Source of the DNA: Paenibacillus whitsoniae
Lineage (GTDB): Bacteria > Bacillota > Bacilli > Paenibacillales > NBRC-103111
Assembly: GCF_003955665.1 (NCBI RefSeq)
Contig: NZ_RXHU01000034.1
Location: forward strand, 189,682 to 253,681
Direction of reading: 5' to 3'
Length of the DNA: 64,000 nt
Positions 24,641 through 33,750 of this stretch are shown here, piece after piece (the stretch's first letter is position 1; every line of letters begins with the position of its first letter). The notes under the pieces are model-generated. The model saw nothing but the letters and a program-made list of their open reading frames with translations, did not search any database and had not been told where the DNA came from. The position numbers and the translations under genes were made by a program.

Positions 24641-26242
24641 ATGTTTACACTGCTCATCGTGGAGGACGAACCGCTGATTCGTACCGGGCTGCAGCATTAT
24701 TTTGACTGGCAAGCGCTTGGCGTAACCCGGATCCTGGATGCGGACAATGGTGGAATCGGCCTGCAAACGGCGCTGCGCGAGCGCCCGGATCTCATTATCA
24801 CCGACATTCGCATGCCGGAGATGGACGGGCTGCAGATGCTGGAAAAGCTTCGCTCAGCGCTTCCCGATACCCTTTTTATTATTTTGACCGGGTTTAACGA
24901 TTTTGACTATGCCCAGCGGGCAATTCGCCTTGGAGGGGTACACGATTTCTTACTTAAGCCGCTTGAGTATGAGGAAAGCTTGGCGACCTTGATGAACGCG
25001 ATTGGGACATTGAATACGCGGCGCCAAGCGCGCGAGGAGCGCGAACAGCTTGTCCGGCAAGCGAATACAGGCTTAGGCCATTCGATGGTCAAGGCACTAC
25101 TGGACGAGGAGATCGCCGTATGGGAAATGGGCTTGCAGGAACTGCTTGGCGGGTTAGACGAACGGCCCGTGCAGTTTCAGCCATTCGCACTTACGTGGCT
25201 GCCGGCGGATGGCGCGTCGTTCTCGCGGAAATGGTTTCGCGAGGAAGCGGACAAGCTGACGGAGACTGCGCTGGCGGCACTATACGGCGCAGGCCCGACT
25301 GCTGCCAGCCGCGTCCTTCTCTATGCGGATGGCCGGAAAGCTTATGCCGTCGCCGTGTTAGATGCGGGGGCGCAGATGTCCGGCGACGCCGCTCGGGATC
25401 TGACGCTGCCTGCTGGCTGGTTTGTCGCCTGCGGGCAGCCGGCAACCGGCGCCGCTTCCCTTCCACAGGCGCTGCACGACGCCGACAGCCTGCTGTACCG
25501 GCGCTTCTGCCACCCGGAGCGGCGGCTGTTCCTGGCGGGAAGCGAGCAGAGTGCAGTCCCATCGGGTCGGCTGCTCCTCGCGAACGAAGATCGGCAACGG
25601 CTCCTCGACGCGATGCAAGGCGGGCAGCCAGAGTGCTTGCAGACACTGATGCAGCGGCTTGCCCAGGAGCTGCGGGATCAGCTGGCTCAGGCCACGATGG
25701 ACCAGGGCTTCGCCTACGTGCAGGAAATCATCGCCGTCGCGATCCGATTTGCCCATCTCCACGCTATTCCTGTGGAGGGCATCTACAGCGAGAAGCTGCT
25801 CAAGCTGACGTGCGTGGACGATTTTGCGACGCTGGAAGGGCTTTTCGATTGGCTGGCTGCTTGGATGGTTCATGTAAGCGCTGTCTACCAAGCCAACAAC
25901 TCGTCCGCGCAGCCGCTTGATACGCAGATTTTTGAACATATCGAAGCGTATATTAAGGCGCATATCGACCAGGACATCACGCTGCAAATGGTCGCCGACC
26001 GCTTTTTCTATAACCCGTCTTATTTGAGCCGTATTTTTAAACGTCGGTTGAATAAAAATTACATGCGCTTCGTCACCGAAATTCGCATCGGGTATGCGAT
26101 GGAGTGCCTCAAGCAGCCGGACTATCTCGTGACGGATGTCTGTACGATGTGCGGGTACAAGAGCTACAAGCATTTTGTGAAAACGTTCCGCGCGATCACC
26201 GGGAAGACACCGACCGATTTCCGAAAAAAGTGGGGGTGGTGA
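24641..26242 (+). CDS. Response regulator, receiver plus AraC-type DNA-binding domain (YesN-like)
   Basis: The 533-residue protein has an N-terminal receiver with acidic pocket VEDE (8-11), phospho-acceptor Asp55 in IITDIRMPEMDG, Thr83 and Lys106 in FLLKPLEY. A variable middle region of about 300 residues follows, then a C-terminal AraC domain (about 430-533) with ITLQMVADRFFYNPSYLSRI and VTDVCTMCGYKSYKHFVKTF, ending PTDFRKKWG. These regulators activate adjacent sugar transporter operons, here the divergent SBP-permease-nan genes. The kinase gene follows three bases after the stop, so they are co-translated. GGGGGAACGGC precedes the ATG. Confidence 0.93.
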   Translation: MFTLLIVEDEPLIRTGLQHYFDWQALGVTRILDADNGGIGLQTALRERPDLIITDIRMPEMDGLQMLEKLRSALPDTLFIILTGFNDFDYAQRAIRLGGVHDFLLKPLEYEESLATLMNAIGTLNTRRQAREEREQLVRQANTGLGHSMVKALLDEEIAVWEMGLQELLGGLDERPVQFQPFALTWLPADGASFSRKWFREEADKLTETALAALYGAGPTAASRVLLYADGRKAYAVAVLDAGAQMSGDAARDLTLPAGWFVACGQPATGAASLPQALHDADSLLYRRFCHPERRLFLAGSEQSAVPSGRLLLANEDRQRLLDAMQGGQPECLQTLMQRLAQELRDQLAQATMDQGFAYVQEIIAVAIRFAHLHAIPVEGIYSEKLLKLTCVDDFATLEGLFDWLAAWMVHVSAVYQANNSSAQPLDTQIFEHIEAYIKAHIDQDITLQMVADRFFYNPSYLSRIFKRRLNKNYMRFVTEIRIGYAMECLKQPDYLVTDVCTMCGYKSYKHFVKTFRAITGKTPTDFRKKWGW

Positions 26243-26245
26243 CCC

Positions 26246-28072
26246 GTGAACCTCTCACGCCTGCTTACACAGCCTTTTCGCCTGAAGCATGTCAATCGGC
26301 AGATTTTTGTGCTCATGATTCTCATTATAACCGTACCGCTCCTGATCATCTCGGTAATCATTTATTTCTTCTCCATCCAGGCAGTGAAAAATGAATACCA
26401 AAGCAGCTCCAGCCTGATCCTGAACAATCTGTCGTTCAATATCGACCAGTACCTGCAATCGATCGAAAAAGCGACGCTCACCGCCCAAATGGATGGCGGC
26501 CTGCAAAGCGCGCTGGAGCATTGGGTCGCAGGCGCGGAGGATAGTCCGGGCGATCGTCTGCTGCCCTACAGCACGACGATTGAACAGTTCGTCAGTTCGA
26601 TTGAAATGACGATCAAAAACGTGGACAGCGTACAAATCTACGCGGGCTCGCGCGTGTTCTATTCGGCGAATTTTAATCGGGCCGATTATGATGTGAAGGA
26701 TTTTACGCAGGAGGACTGGTACATCCAGACCCAGCAAAGCAAGGGCGGCATCGTGCTGTTCGGCACGCATAAGCCGTTTCACCGCGTGAACGCCAAGGCG
26801 CCCGTCATTTCCATCGCGCGGGTGATCAATAAAGTCGGCAGCAAGCAGCCGCTCGGCGTGATGCTGATCGACATTCGGCTCGATTCGCTGCGTGAGATTT
26901 TGAAGCTGTCGGAGACGAGTAAGCGCAGCTTTACGATTGTCGACAGCCATGGGGGGAGCATTTACAACTCCGAGAGCGCTGCAGGTGGGGAGGCATCGCC
27001 GATTGGACTTGAGGCGCCGAAGCTGGAAGCCGTGCTGGCGCAGGAGACGGGCAGCTTCTACGCTTGGTTTAACGGCGCGAATGCTTATGTCAATTTCGTC
27101 ACGTCGCCCTACTCCGGCTGGAAAGTGATTCAATCGATTTCCGAGAAGGAGATGACGAAGCAGGCGGAGGTTTTGATCAAAATCATTTTGGCGCTGGCGA
27201 TTTTGTCGCTAGGCACCGCGATTTTATTTATGTTCATCCTCTCGGCCAGGGTGACCAAGCCTATTATTTTGTTAAGCCGCAAAGTCAAAATGGTCGGTCT
27301 CGGCAACTTCGACGTCGACATTTCCTCGGACCGGCAGGACGAATTCGGCGTGCTCTATCAAGGCATCCGCAAGATGATGGGGGATCTGCAAAACTACATC
27401 GAGCGCTCCTCGATGGCGAAGGCGCAGCAGAAAGTCGCGCAGTTCGGCGCGCTGAAAAGCCAGATCAATCCACATTTTCTCGCCAATGTGCTGGAAACGA
27501 TCCAGATGAAGGCCATTCTTGGCGGGCAGCGGGACGTCGGGGAAATGGTCGGCATTCTCGGCCGGCTGTTTCGCATTCATATCCAGACGGGCAAAGAAAC
27601 CGTCATGCTGCAGGAAGAACTGATCCACACCCGGCTGTATGTCAAAATCCAGCAGATGCGCTTCGGCGAGAAAATCGCTTACCGCGAGCAGTTGGCCGAA
27701 GGCACGGAAGAGCTGCGCGTGCTGCATTTCTCCTTGCAGCCGCTTATCGAGAACGCCTTCGTGCACGGCCTGGAGCGCAGCAGCGAGCCGGGGCTGCTCG
27801 AAGTCGTGTCGCTTCGCGACGGTGACGATCTGCTGCTGCTCGTCCGGGATAACGGCGTCGGCATGGACGCCGCTAGGTTGCAACAGCTGCGCGCGCGGCT
27901 GTCGCAGCCTAGCGATACGCTGGATGAGACGCATATCGGCATGAAAAACGTGCATGACCGCATCGTGTTCTATTTTGGCGAGGCGTACGGCCTTGAGATC
28001 GAAAGTGTCCTTGGCGAAGGGACAACTGTCAAGATTAGGATCCCCGCGACGGCGCAAAGTACGCTACAATGA
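26246..28072 (+). CDS. Sensor histidine kinase, YesM family with Cache-type sensor
   Basis: The 608-residue kinase has membrane segments at about 20-43 and 311-333 flanking a 265-residue extracytoplasmic domain of the dCache type, a HAMP linker (about 334-385), a His_kinase domain with His410 in QINPHFLANVLETI, and an ATPase domain with N503 in LIENAFVHGL and DNGVGMD (535-541). The phospho-acceptor motif reads HFLANVL instead of the usual HFLYNTL. It phosphorylates the response regulator encoded directly upstream. The start is GTG 26246, three bases after that gene, with GGGGGTGG as the site. The ligand is probably the imported sugar or its binding protein. Confidence 0.92.
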   Translation: MNLSRLLTQPFRLKHVNRQIFVLMILIITVPLLIISVIIYFFSIQAVKNEYQSSSSLILNNLSFNIDQYLQSIEKATLTAQMDGGLQSALEHWVAGAEDSPGDRLLPYSTTIEQFVSSIEMTIKNVDSVQIYAGSRVFYSANFNRADYDVKDFTQEDWYIQTQQSKGGIVLFGTHKPFHRVNAKAPVISIARVINKVGSKQPLGVMLIDIRLDSLREILKLSETSKRSFTIVDSHGGSIYNSESAAGGEASPIGLEAPKLEAVLAQETGSFYAWFNGANAYVNFVTSPYSGWKVIQSISEKEMTKQAEVLIKIILALAILSLGTAILFMFILSARVTKPIILLSRKVKMVGLGNFDVDISSDRQDEFGVLYQGIRKMMGDLQNYIERSSMAKAQQKVAQFGALKSQINPHFLANVLETIQMKAILGGQRDVGEMVGILGRLFRIHIQTGKETVMLQEELIHTRLYVKIQQMRFGEKIAYREQLAEGTEELRVLHFSLQPLIENAFVHGLERSSEPGLLEVVSLRDGDDLLLLVRDNGVGMDAARLQQLRARLSQPSDTLDETHIGMKNVHDRIVFYFGEAYGLEIESVLGEGTTVKIRIPATAQSTLQ

Positions 28073-28120
28073 AGAAACAGAGATTAATGAGATCAGGGCC
28101 TACCCTACAAAGGAGAGCAC

Positions 28121-28576
28121 ATGCTGGGACTCGCGATTTTACTTGCTTTTAATTTGATCGGCATCGGGTTGCAGACAAGCCTGCACATTCCGCTGCCTGG
28201 GAATGTCATTGGATTAATCTTGTTTACGATTGCATTATTTACGAAGCTGATCAAGCTCGAATGGGTGGAACAGACGGCGAACTGGTTCACCGGGCATATG
28301 ATGCTGTTCTTCCTGCCGTTCGTAGTCGGCACGATGGCGTTTTTCCCGTTGATCGGTGCAAACTGGCTGTCCATCGGTGCCGGCGTCATCGGCAGCACGG
28401 CGCTTGTTCTGATCGTCACAGGCTTCGTGACTTCGAAGCTGCAGCGCGGTGCGGATACGGGCGCAGGGACTGGCGGGAAGCGCGGTCGGCGGGATGAGCT
28501 GGTGCAGACGCTGGACGGAGAAATGCGCAGTACTACTGCGGGCAGAACTACTCCGCTGGACGGAGGGATGTCATGA
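28121..28576 (+). CDS. CidA/LrgA-family membrane protein
   Basis: The 151-residue protein has four membrane segments (LAILLAFNLIGIGLQTSL, NVIGLILFTIALFTKLI, MMLFFLPFVVGTMAFFPL, LSIGAGVIGSTALVLIVTGF) and the family motif LPGNVIGLILF. A 45-residue hydrophilic C-terminal tail rich in Gly, Arg and Thr is longer than usual. CidA/LrgA proteins were described as holin-like regulators of murein hydrolases; in B. subtilis the homologous pair PftA/PftB (YsbA/YsbB) moves pyruvate. It is 48 bases after the sensor kinase and overlaps the LrgB-type gene by four bases. Its placement beside a NanA pathway that releases pyruvate makes a pyruvate role attractive, but this is inference. Confidence 0.85.
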   Translation: MLGLAILLAFNLIGIGLQTSLHIPLPGNVIGLILFTIALFTKLIKLEWVEQTANWFTGHMMLFFLPFVVGTMAFFPLIGANWLSIGAGVIGSTALVLIVTGFVTSKLQRGADTGAGTGGKRGRRDELVQTLDGEMRSTTAGRTTPLDGGMS

Positions 28577-29265
28577 GCGCATCATCTTGGCTCACGAACC
28601 CGATGTTCGGCCTCGCGCTGAGCGTCCTCACCTATACGGCGGCGCAGGCGATTCATCGGCGGTGGCGGTTTTTGCACCCGCTCTTTGTCTGCTCCTGCTT
28701 CATCATCGCTGTGCTCCTCAGCTTCCGCATCCCCTATTCCGCCTACAAGGTCGGCGGGGACGTGCTGACGCTGCTGCTCGGACCGGCGACCGTCGCGCTC
28801 GGCGTGCCGCTGTATAAACATTTCGCTTTGATTAAGCGAAATGTGGTTGCGATCCTCGTCTCAGTGACCCTTGGGTCCCTGACGAGTATCTTGTGCAGCG
28901 CCGCCCTCGTCGGGCTGCTCGGCGGCAGCCGCGAGATTTTGCTCAGCCTGCTGCCGAAGTCAGTCTCCTCGCCAATCGCGCTGGAAATCTCCCGCCATCT
29001 CGGCGGCCTGCCGGAGCTGACCGCCGTGCTCACGGTGCTGACCGGCCTCTGGGGCAGTATGATCGGCCGACGCCTGCTGCAGGCGATGGGCTGCGGCGAC
29101 GCCCTCTCCATCGGCATCGCCGTCGGAACCGCTGCGCACGGCATCGGCACCGCACGGCTGCTCAAGGATTCCGAGACGGAGGGCAGCATGAGCGGCTTCG
29201 CGATGGGCGCAGCGGGGATTATGACGTCGATTTTGTTTATTCCGATTTATTTATGGTTGGGGTAG
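28573..29265 (+). CDS. CidB/LrgB-family membrane protein
   Basis: The 230-residue protein has six to seven membrane segments and the LrgB hallmarks LLGPATVALGVPLYKH (about 75-90), SLLPKSVSSPIALEISRHLGG-type central motif (about 126-146) and GTAAHGIGTARLLKDSETEG (about 186-205). It is the obligate partner of the LrgA-type protein encoded by the overlapping gene upstream (ATGA). Together they form a holin-like or pyruvate-facilitating membrane complex. Co-transcription with the two-component system is likely from the short gaps. Confidence 0.9.
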   Translation: MSASSWLTNPMFGLALSVLTYTAAQAIHRRWRFLHPLFVCSCFIIAVLLSFRIPYSAYKVGGDVLTLLLGPATVALGVPLYKHFALIKRNVVAILVSVTLGSLTSILCSAALVGLLGGSREILLSLLPKSVSSPIALEISRHLGGLPELTAVLTVLTGLWGSMIGRRLLQAMGCGDALSIGIAVGTAAHGIGTARLLKDSETEGSMSGFAMGAAGIMTSILFIPIYLWLG

Positions 29266-29287
29266 CCGCAAAATTACAGACTCCGGC

Positions 29288-29492
29288 CGCCCAGTACCTG
29301 CATTTTGTACAATTAATTAAACGCCAAAATTGGAATAGGCCTTCAGTTACTGTAAATTGTACATGTAAATCTGCCGATTTACTTACAATCAGCCCAAAAT
29401 CCGGATTTCCACCGAAATTAACTGTAGGTTTTGCAGGTACTCCTTCAATTTGGAGGAGCTTTGAGCGAATTTGATGTAGTTTTGCAGGTAAC
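29288..29492. repeat. Four-palindrome intergenic element B (CTGTA/CTGCA-TGCAG family)
   Basis: Four dyads of the type ACTGTA-(5)-TGCAGGT are centred at about 29304, 29357, 29429 and 29480, giving spacings of 53, 72 and 51 bases. Arms are imperfect in the first two and best in the third (ACTGTAGGTTTTGCAGGT). The second unit, CTGTAAATTGTACATGTAAAT, aligns with the second unit of element E at 63659. It fills most of the 327-base gap 29266-29592, which contains no gene. Confidence 0.65.
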
Positions 29493-29535
29493 CAACTGCA
29501 GCGAGCGTGCGTACCGGCAGCTTATCTTCGCCAAC

Positions 29536-29580
29536 AAAAAACCAGCCCCCGCGTCCCAACGGACACAAAGGCTGGTTTTC
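29536..29580. terminator. Bidirectional intrinsic terminator
   Basis: AAAACCAGCC (29537-29546) pairs with GGCTGGTTTT (29570-29579). T-runs follow on both strands, so it can end the lrgB transcript and, on the minus strand, yhaM. Confidence 0.88.
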
Positions 29581-29592
29581 TATTTTTCCGCG

Positions 29593-30549
29593 CTACAGCT
29601 TCAAGCGATACACCGCTTTATTCTCAAGTCCGCGAATCATCGGCGTCCACGGCTCGGATTCCGGCGTCGTCAGCAGTGCGTCCTCCACCATCTGCAGCTT
29701 CGCGTCCATCGAGTCGATGTAATGGAGCGCGACGGCCTCCGGCAGCTGCGGCAGCACCGGGCTTCCCCACTCCGGCAAGTTGTGATGGGACAGCACGATG
29801 TGCTGAAGGCCGATCACGACATCTGACTGCAGGTCAATGCCGTGATAGATGGCGGCTTCGGTAATCCAACTCGATACCATGGAAATGTGCCCGAGCAGCT
29901 TGCCCTGCACGCTGTAATCCGAGACGATGCCGAGCTGGGCGACCATCTCATCCGGCTTGGCAATATCATGAAGAATAATGCCCGCTTTGATCAAATCCGG
30001 GTTCAAAAACGGCCGCTGCCCGCAAATAAACTCGCCGATTTCCAGCATTCTGACGATATGATAAGCGAGTCCCGCATAGTAGGCGTGATGGTGCGATTTG
30101 GCCGCCGGGGAGTGCTCCAGCTTATCGCCGACCTTCACAACGCAGAACGAGACGATGTTGCGAATTGTCGGGTTCTCGATGCTATCCAGCACGCGATGAA
30201 TCGTTTGAATCAAGTCATACGGCGAGATCGGCGCCGAGCGAATAAAATCCGTCAGCTTTACGCCATCTTCAGGCGTCGCTTTGCGGATTTTGCCGATTTT
30301 GATCTGGAGCCGTTCGCGGTACAATTGCACCAATCCCTGCACCTTGACCAGCGTCATCGGGAAAAACGTCTCTTTGTCGGTGATGCTCGCATCCCACAGC
30401 TTAGCGGGAATTTGGCCGCTGGCGTCACAGAGGACAATGTCCAGAAAATCTTTGGCCGGCGTTGTGTTGGTTTGCTTAATTTCCAATTCCTTGATGAGAT
30501 AGAACCCGACAAATTCATCGGGCGCTTGCAGCTGTTTAATTAACGTCAT
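29593..30549 (-). CDS. yhaM: 3'-5' exoribonuclease YhaM (OB-fold plus HD domain)
   Basis: The 318-residue protein has an N-terminal OB-fold nucleic-acid-binding domain (about 10-95, with LDIVLCDASGQIPAKLWD) and a C-terminal HD phosphohydrolase domain with HHHAYYAGLAYHIV (about 158-171), the HD pair in IILHDIAKPDE, HISMVSSWI and HIVLSHHN. This is the domain order and length of B. subtilis YhaM, a 3'-5' exonuclease that trims RNA and single-stranded DNA. GGAGG lies nine bases before the ATG. It is monocistronic between a terminator and an unrelated gene. Confidence 0.92.
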   Translation of the reverse strand: MTLIKQLQAPDEFVGFYLIKELEIKQTNTTPAKDFLDIVLCDASGQIPAKLWDASITDKETFFPMTLVKVQGLVQLYRERLQIKIGKIRKATPEDGVKLTDFIRSAPISPYDLIQTIHRVLDSIENPTIRNIVSFCVVKVGDKLEHSPAAKSHHHAYYAGLAYHIVRMLEIGEFICGQRPFLNPDLIKAGIILHDIAKPDEMVAQLGIVSDYSVQGKLLGHISMVSSWITEAAIYHGIDLQSDVVIGLQHIVLSHHNLPEWGSPVLPQLPEAVALHYIDSMDAKLQMVEDALLTTPESEPWTPMIRGLENKAVYRLKL

Positions 30550-30599
30550 TTAAGTTCCTCCACCATTCATTAGGAACATTATACTACGTCTTGCCGCTA

Positions 30600-31181
30600 T
30601 CACACCACATACTCCCGAAATACCTCGTTGTAGTAGACAAACTTGCTGCCAGGGTACTTGAATCCAAGAAACATGCCCGAAAAGTCAATTCGCACCGAAG
30701 TCAAATAAGGGCTGCGTACTGTACTCCGTACCAATTGACGCAGACGTGCTTCGTTCTTGCTGTTAATCGCGTCCACAATCTCCTGTGCGTAAACCGGATT
30801 CACCGCAATTTCCCTGTACATGGGAATGACCGATTTCGCGATCGCGCGATGGATAGCAGAATTAAACGTACGCTGCGTCAGCCCAGGCTGGATCGTCGTA
30901 CCATTCGTGATGACGAGCAGCGGCTTCGGCAGTGGAATATCGATAAAATAGCCTACACTATTGGAAGCGAGCGCATAAATCGGTCTGCGGCCGATCGCTT
31001 TGCGCAGCAGTTTTTGCATCTCAGCGATGTCCGTTTCACGCACGGCTTTCGCCCATTGCACAGCGTACCTTGCATCACAAGCCACTTTTTCGTAAAAAGG
31101 CAGCATCCACCTCGCCAGCTTCCGCACTGCAAATGCGCGCTGTCTGATCGGCTTTGCCTTGGCTGTCTTTCCTTTTTTCAT
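30600..31181 (-). CDS. Internally duplicated protein of unknown function
   Basis: I do not recognise this 193-residue protein. Its two halves align with each other: YEKVACDARYAVQWAKAV (residues 30-47) with YREIAVNPVYAQEIVDAI (122-139), then MQKLLRKAI with LRQLVRSTV, and ALASNSVGYFIDIPLP with TSVRIDFSGMFLGFKYP. Each unit is about 56 residues, helical at first and beta-strand-like later. The N-terminus is very basic (KKGKTAKAKPIRQR), there is no signal peptide or membrane segment, and no enzyme motif is visible. GGGAGCGGG lies upstream of the ATG. It may be a Paenibacillus-lineage spore or structural protein, but that is a guess. Confidence 0.65.
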   Translation of the reverse strand: MKKGKTAKAKPIRQRAFAVRKLARWMLPFYEKVACDARYAVQWAKAVRETDIAEMQKLLRKAIGRRPIYALASNSVGYFIDIPLPKPLLVITNGTTIQPGLTQRTFNSAIHRAIAKSVIPMYREIAVNPVYAQEIVDAINSKNEARLRQLVRSTVRSPYLTSVRIDFSGMFLGFKYPGSKFVYYNEVFREYVV

Positions 31182-31330
31182 CGCTCACCCGCTCCCTAAA
31201 CATCACAATTGCTTACTACTACTTAGCCTATTGCCGCGTTAGGAATTGGTGTGGGCTGGCCATAATTTTCGACGACGAGCATCGGGATGAGCGACTCGGA
31301 ACAATTCGTTGGGCAGTCTTCGATAAGCAA

Positions 31331-31361
31331 ACACCCCCTCTCCCACAAGGGAGAAGGGGTG
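31331..31361 (-). terminator. Stem-loop terminator after the GH43 gene
   Basis: CACCCCCTCTCCC and GGGAGAAGGGGTG form a long GC-rich stem with a CACAA-type loop, 14 bases past the GH43 stop. The T tract on the minus strand is weak (TGTTTGCTT). The remainder of the gap 31182-31330 shows nothing recognisable. Confidence 0.65.
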
Positions 31362-31374
31362 CAACCATCATACG

Positions 31375-33750
31375 CTATTTCCAAGCCGCCACCGACAGCG
31401 GCGAAACCGTCCACACGCTTGAGGTGCCGCTCAAGCCCACACGCCCGACCAGGAACGCGTTCGGATCTGTCCACGTCAAGATCGGCGTCTTGCTGCGATC
31501 AGTGAAAACCGAGATCGACGCGCCGCGCAGCTTGACGGTCACATGCACCGTTTCCTGCGGGGCGAGCTTCCAGGAGCCGGACGCTGCTTCCATGCTATTT
31601 TCATAACTGTTCCGCTTCAAGCTTACTTTGTCCATCCCAAAAGCAAGCGCATAGCCCATGTAACCGTCCTTCACCTGGTCTTTGTGATCGGACTCATTCG
31701 TCGTACGAAGCAGTACGGTTGCCATGGCGCCGGACACTTGATTGAGCGTCAAGTCAAAGCTGACGGTGTAGTCGCTCCAACCCCACATGCCGCCGAAGCG
31801 GTTTACAAGGCCGACTGCGTTCGGTTTGACCGCCAATTGCTCCGGCACGGCTTGAGTGAGATTCGCCTCGAGGTCGCTCAGCGCGATTTCACCTTTGCCC
31901 CGACTTATCGTCAGCCAGCCCGTCCCTTGCTTCAACGCAAAGGTGCCGAGCGGCACTTTGCTCCAGGTGGCGTCCCCGGCAAACAATGCTTTATCCAGCT
32001 TGATTTCCTTGGACGTCCCGTCGACCTCTACCCGCAGCGTCGCGCCGGCAGATAACTGAGAGACACGCGCGGCGAGCAGGTAGCTTCCTTCTTCGCGCAC
32101 ATTGACCGGAAAAGACACACTGTCGCCCGCATCAGAGAGCAGCACGGCATCACTGCCGTCCGGCGCTATGCCGGGACGAACCGCAGCTTGGCCGCTCATC
32201 GTGCCATGCACCGCGTCCATTGTCCCCGGCAGCGGCTTGATCGCTTCGCGGTCGCTGCTGCCGTTCGCTTCGCCCGAGAAGGCCGTGAAATGTAGCTCCG
32301 GTTGCAAGCCCGTTGTCCACTGGTAGCCGATGCGCCCCGGGATGCCAATCAAATCGCCCTGCTCGATTTGGAGCAAGTTGTCCCAATACAGCTTCGTCCC
32401 CGTGCTGTCCGATTCGACGCGAACGGTATGCAGCTTCGTCAGATCAGTCCCCGCTGGCAGCGGCTTGGTTGCCAGTTCCGTCTCTTTCCCATCAGCCCTA
32501 GCCATAAGCGTAAGCTCCTTGGCATCTGGGCGAATACGAGCTACGCGATAATTCCGACTATCCGCATAAGCAAACACAACATCAAACGTCGAAGCTGCTC
32601 CATCTGCAGCACCGGTCACGAAATTAAACTCCCCCGTATACCGGTCGCCCGTCCCGGTTCGTGCGAGCCACCCTTGTCTCTGTCCATCTTCATGAATTCG
32701 CTCCCACTGCTCAGTCGATGGCAATGCCCCGGGAATGTCCTGGAAAACCGGCATTTTCGGCGCTTCCTGCGGCACGCCGTGCGTCGGTCCGAGGACGGAC
32801 ATCTTATCTCCATTGAAAACAAGCCGGTCGATATTCATCTTGCGCATGGGAGGGCCCTCCGCAGATCGGCCAACCAAGTTGTGATAGACGATATAATATG
32901 CGTCCAGATCCGGCCCAAGCACAGTCGCGCTGTGACCAAGTCCGTTAAAATCATCTGCCGTCGAAATCAGAATCGGGTTGTTTCCAGGAATCTTATAAGT
33001 CCCTACTGGAGATTCATGATTGACGCCGTAGTTAACGCGATACCCTTTACTAAACACATGGTTCCCGGTATACGTAATAAAGTAGCGCCCGTTCCGCTTA
33101 ATAATCATGGAGCCTTCAGTCCAATGGCCCAGCGAGGTAGCGCTCAACTGCTTGTCAGGCCCAATTGTATACGGGTCGGACATGCTGCTCGCCATAATCC
33201 CCCCGTTCTTCGCATGGGTAAAATACCACCGGGCATCGTCGTCGATAAAAACCGAACCATCGATCGTAAAGCCGAGGTTATCCGTTTTGTTCACAAACGG
33301 GCCGGTCGGCTTGTCGCTTTGCAGCACATAGTGACCCTTGCCCGCCGGTGACGTATACATGTAAAACGACCCGTTCCAATAGACAACCTCCGGTGCATAA
33401 GCACTTTCGGTAATCGGCTCCTCCGTTACTAATCCTTCATACTTCCAATGGACCAAATCGTCGGAGCTCCAAGCCTTGATCCCAATGCGTTTATCTTTCG
33501 TACTGCAATATAGATAATATTTACCGTCAAAGCGAAGAATGTAAGGATCGCCAATGCCGTAATCCTCCCATTCTCCCTCAAGCGTAAACGGATTCTGATA
33601 CGTAGTCCCAAGCGTAACTTCCATGTGCCTCACCTCCTCCTTCTTCCCGAGCAGCGGAATCTGCCAAATACCTGCGATCAGCAGCATTATGCAGCAAGCA
33701 GCGACAAGAAGCCACCTCGCCTTCGGGTTGAGCATCGCCTCATTATTCAT
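31375..33750 (-). CDS. Glycoside hydrolase family 43 protein with C-terminal accessory domains
   Basis: The catalytic five-bladed propeller has the three GH43 acidic residues: Asp68 in GIGDPYIL (base), Asp164 in TIDGSVF, and Glu212 in GHWTEGSM (acid), with APEVVYWNGSFYMY between them. The C-terminal 400 residues look like two beta-sandwich or concanavalin-like modules. It probably removes arabinose or xylose from arabinan or arabinoxylan. It is the last gene of the arabinan operon and overlaps the GH51 stop. The start is ambiguous: ATG 33750 gives an N-terminal anchor (WLLVAACCIMLLIAGIW), ATG 33735 has a close GAGG, and ATG 33624 has a near-perfect GGAGGTG site seven bases upstream and would give a cytosolic enzyme starting at the propeller. 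Confidence 0.85.
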   Translation of the reverse strand: MNNEAMLNPKARWLLVAACCIMLLIAGIWQIPLLGKKEEVRHMEVTLGTTYQNPFTLEGEWEDYGIGDPYILRFDGKYYLYCSTKDKRIGIKAWSSDDLVHWKYEGLVTEEPITESAYAPEVVYWNGSFYMYTSPAGKGHYVLQSDKPTGPFVNKTDNLGFTIDGSVFIDDDARWYFTHAKNGGIMASSMSDPYTIGPDKQLSATSLGHWTEGSMIIKRNGRYFITYTGNHVFSKGYRVNYGVNHESPVGTYKIPGNNPILISTADDFNGLGHSATVLGPDLDAYYIVYHNLVGRSAEGPPMRKMNIDRLVFNGDKMSVLGPTHGVPQEAPKMPVFQDIPGALPSTEQWERIHEDGQRQGWLARTGTGDRYTGEFNFVTGAADGAASTFDVVFAYADSRNYRVARIRPDAKELTLMARADGKETELATKPLPAGTDLTKLHTVRVESDSTGTKLYWDNLLQIEQGDLIGIPGRIGYQWTTGLQPELHFTAFSGEANGSSDREAIKPLPGTMDAVHGTMSGQAAVRPGIAPDGSDAVLLSDAGDSVSFPVNVREEGSYLLAARVSQLSAGATLRVEVDGTSKEIKLDKALFAGDATWSKVPLGTFALKQGTGWLTISRGKGEIALSDLEANLTQAVPEQLAVKPNAVGLVNRFGGMWGWSDYTVSFDLTLNQVSGAMATVLLRTTNESDHKDQVKDGYMGYALAFGMDKVSLKRNSYENSMEAASGSWKLAPQETVHVTVKLRGASISVFTDRSKTPILTWTDPNAFLVGRVGLSGTSSVWTVSPLSVAAWK

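Noticed and set aside
25120..25920. Plus-strand 266-codon frame in the response regulator gene
   Set aside because: It is an alternative frame of a GC-rich region inside a gene with intact receiver and AraC domains; the translation is dominated by Arg, Ala and Gly.
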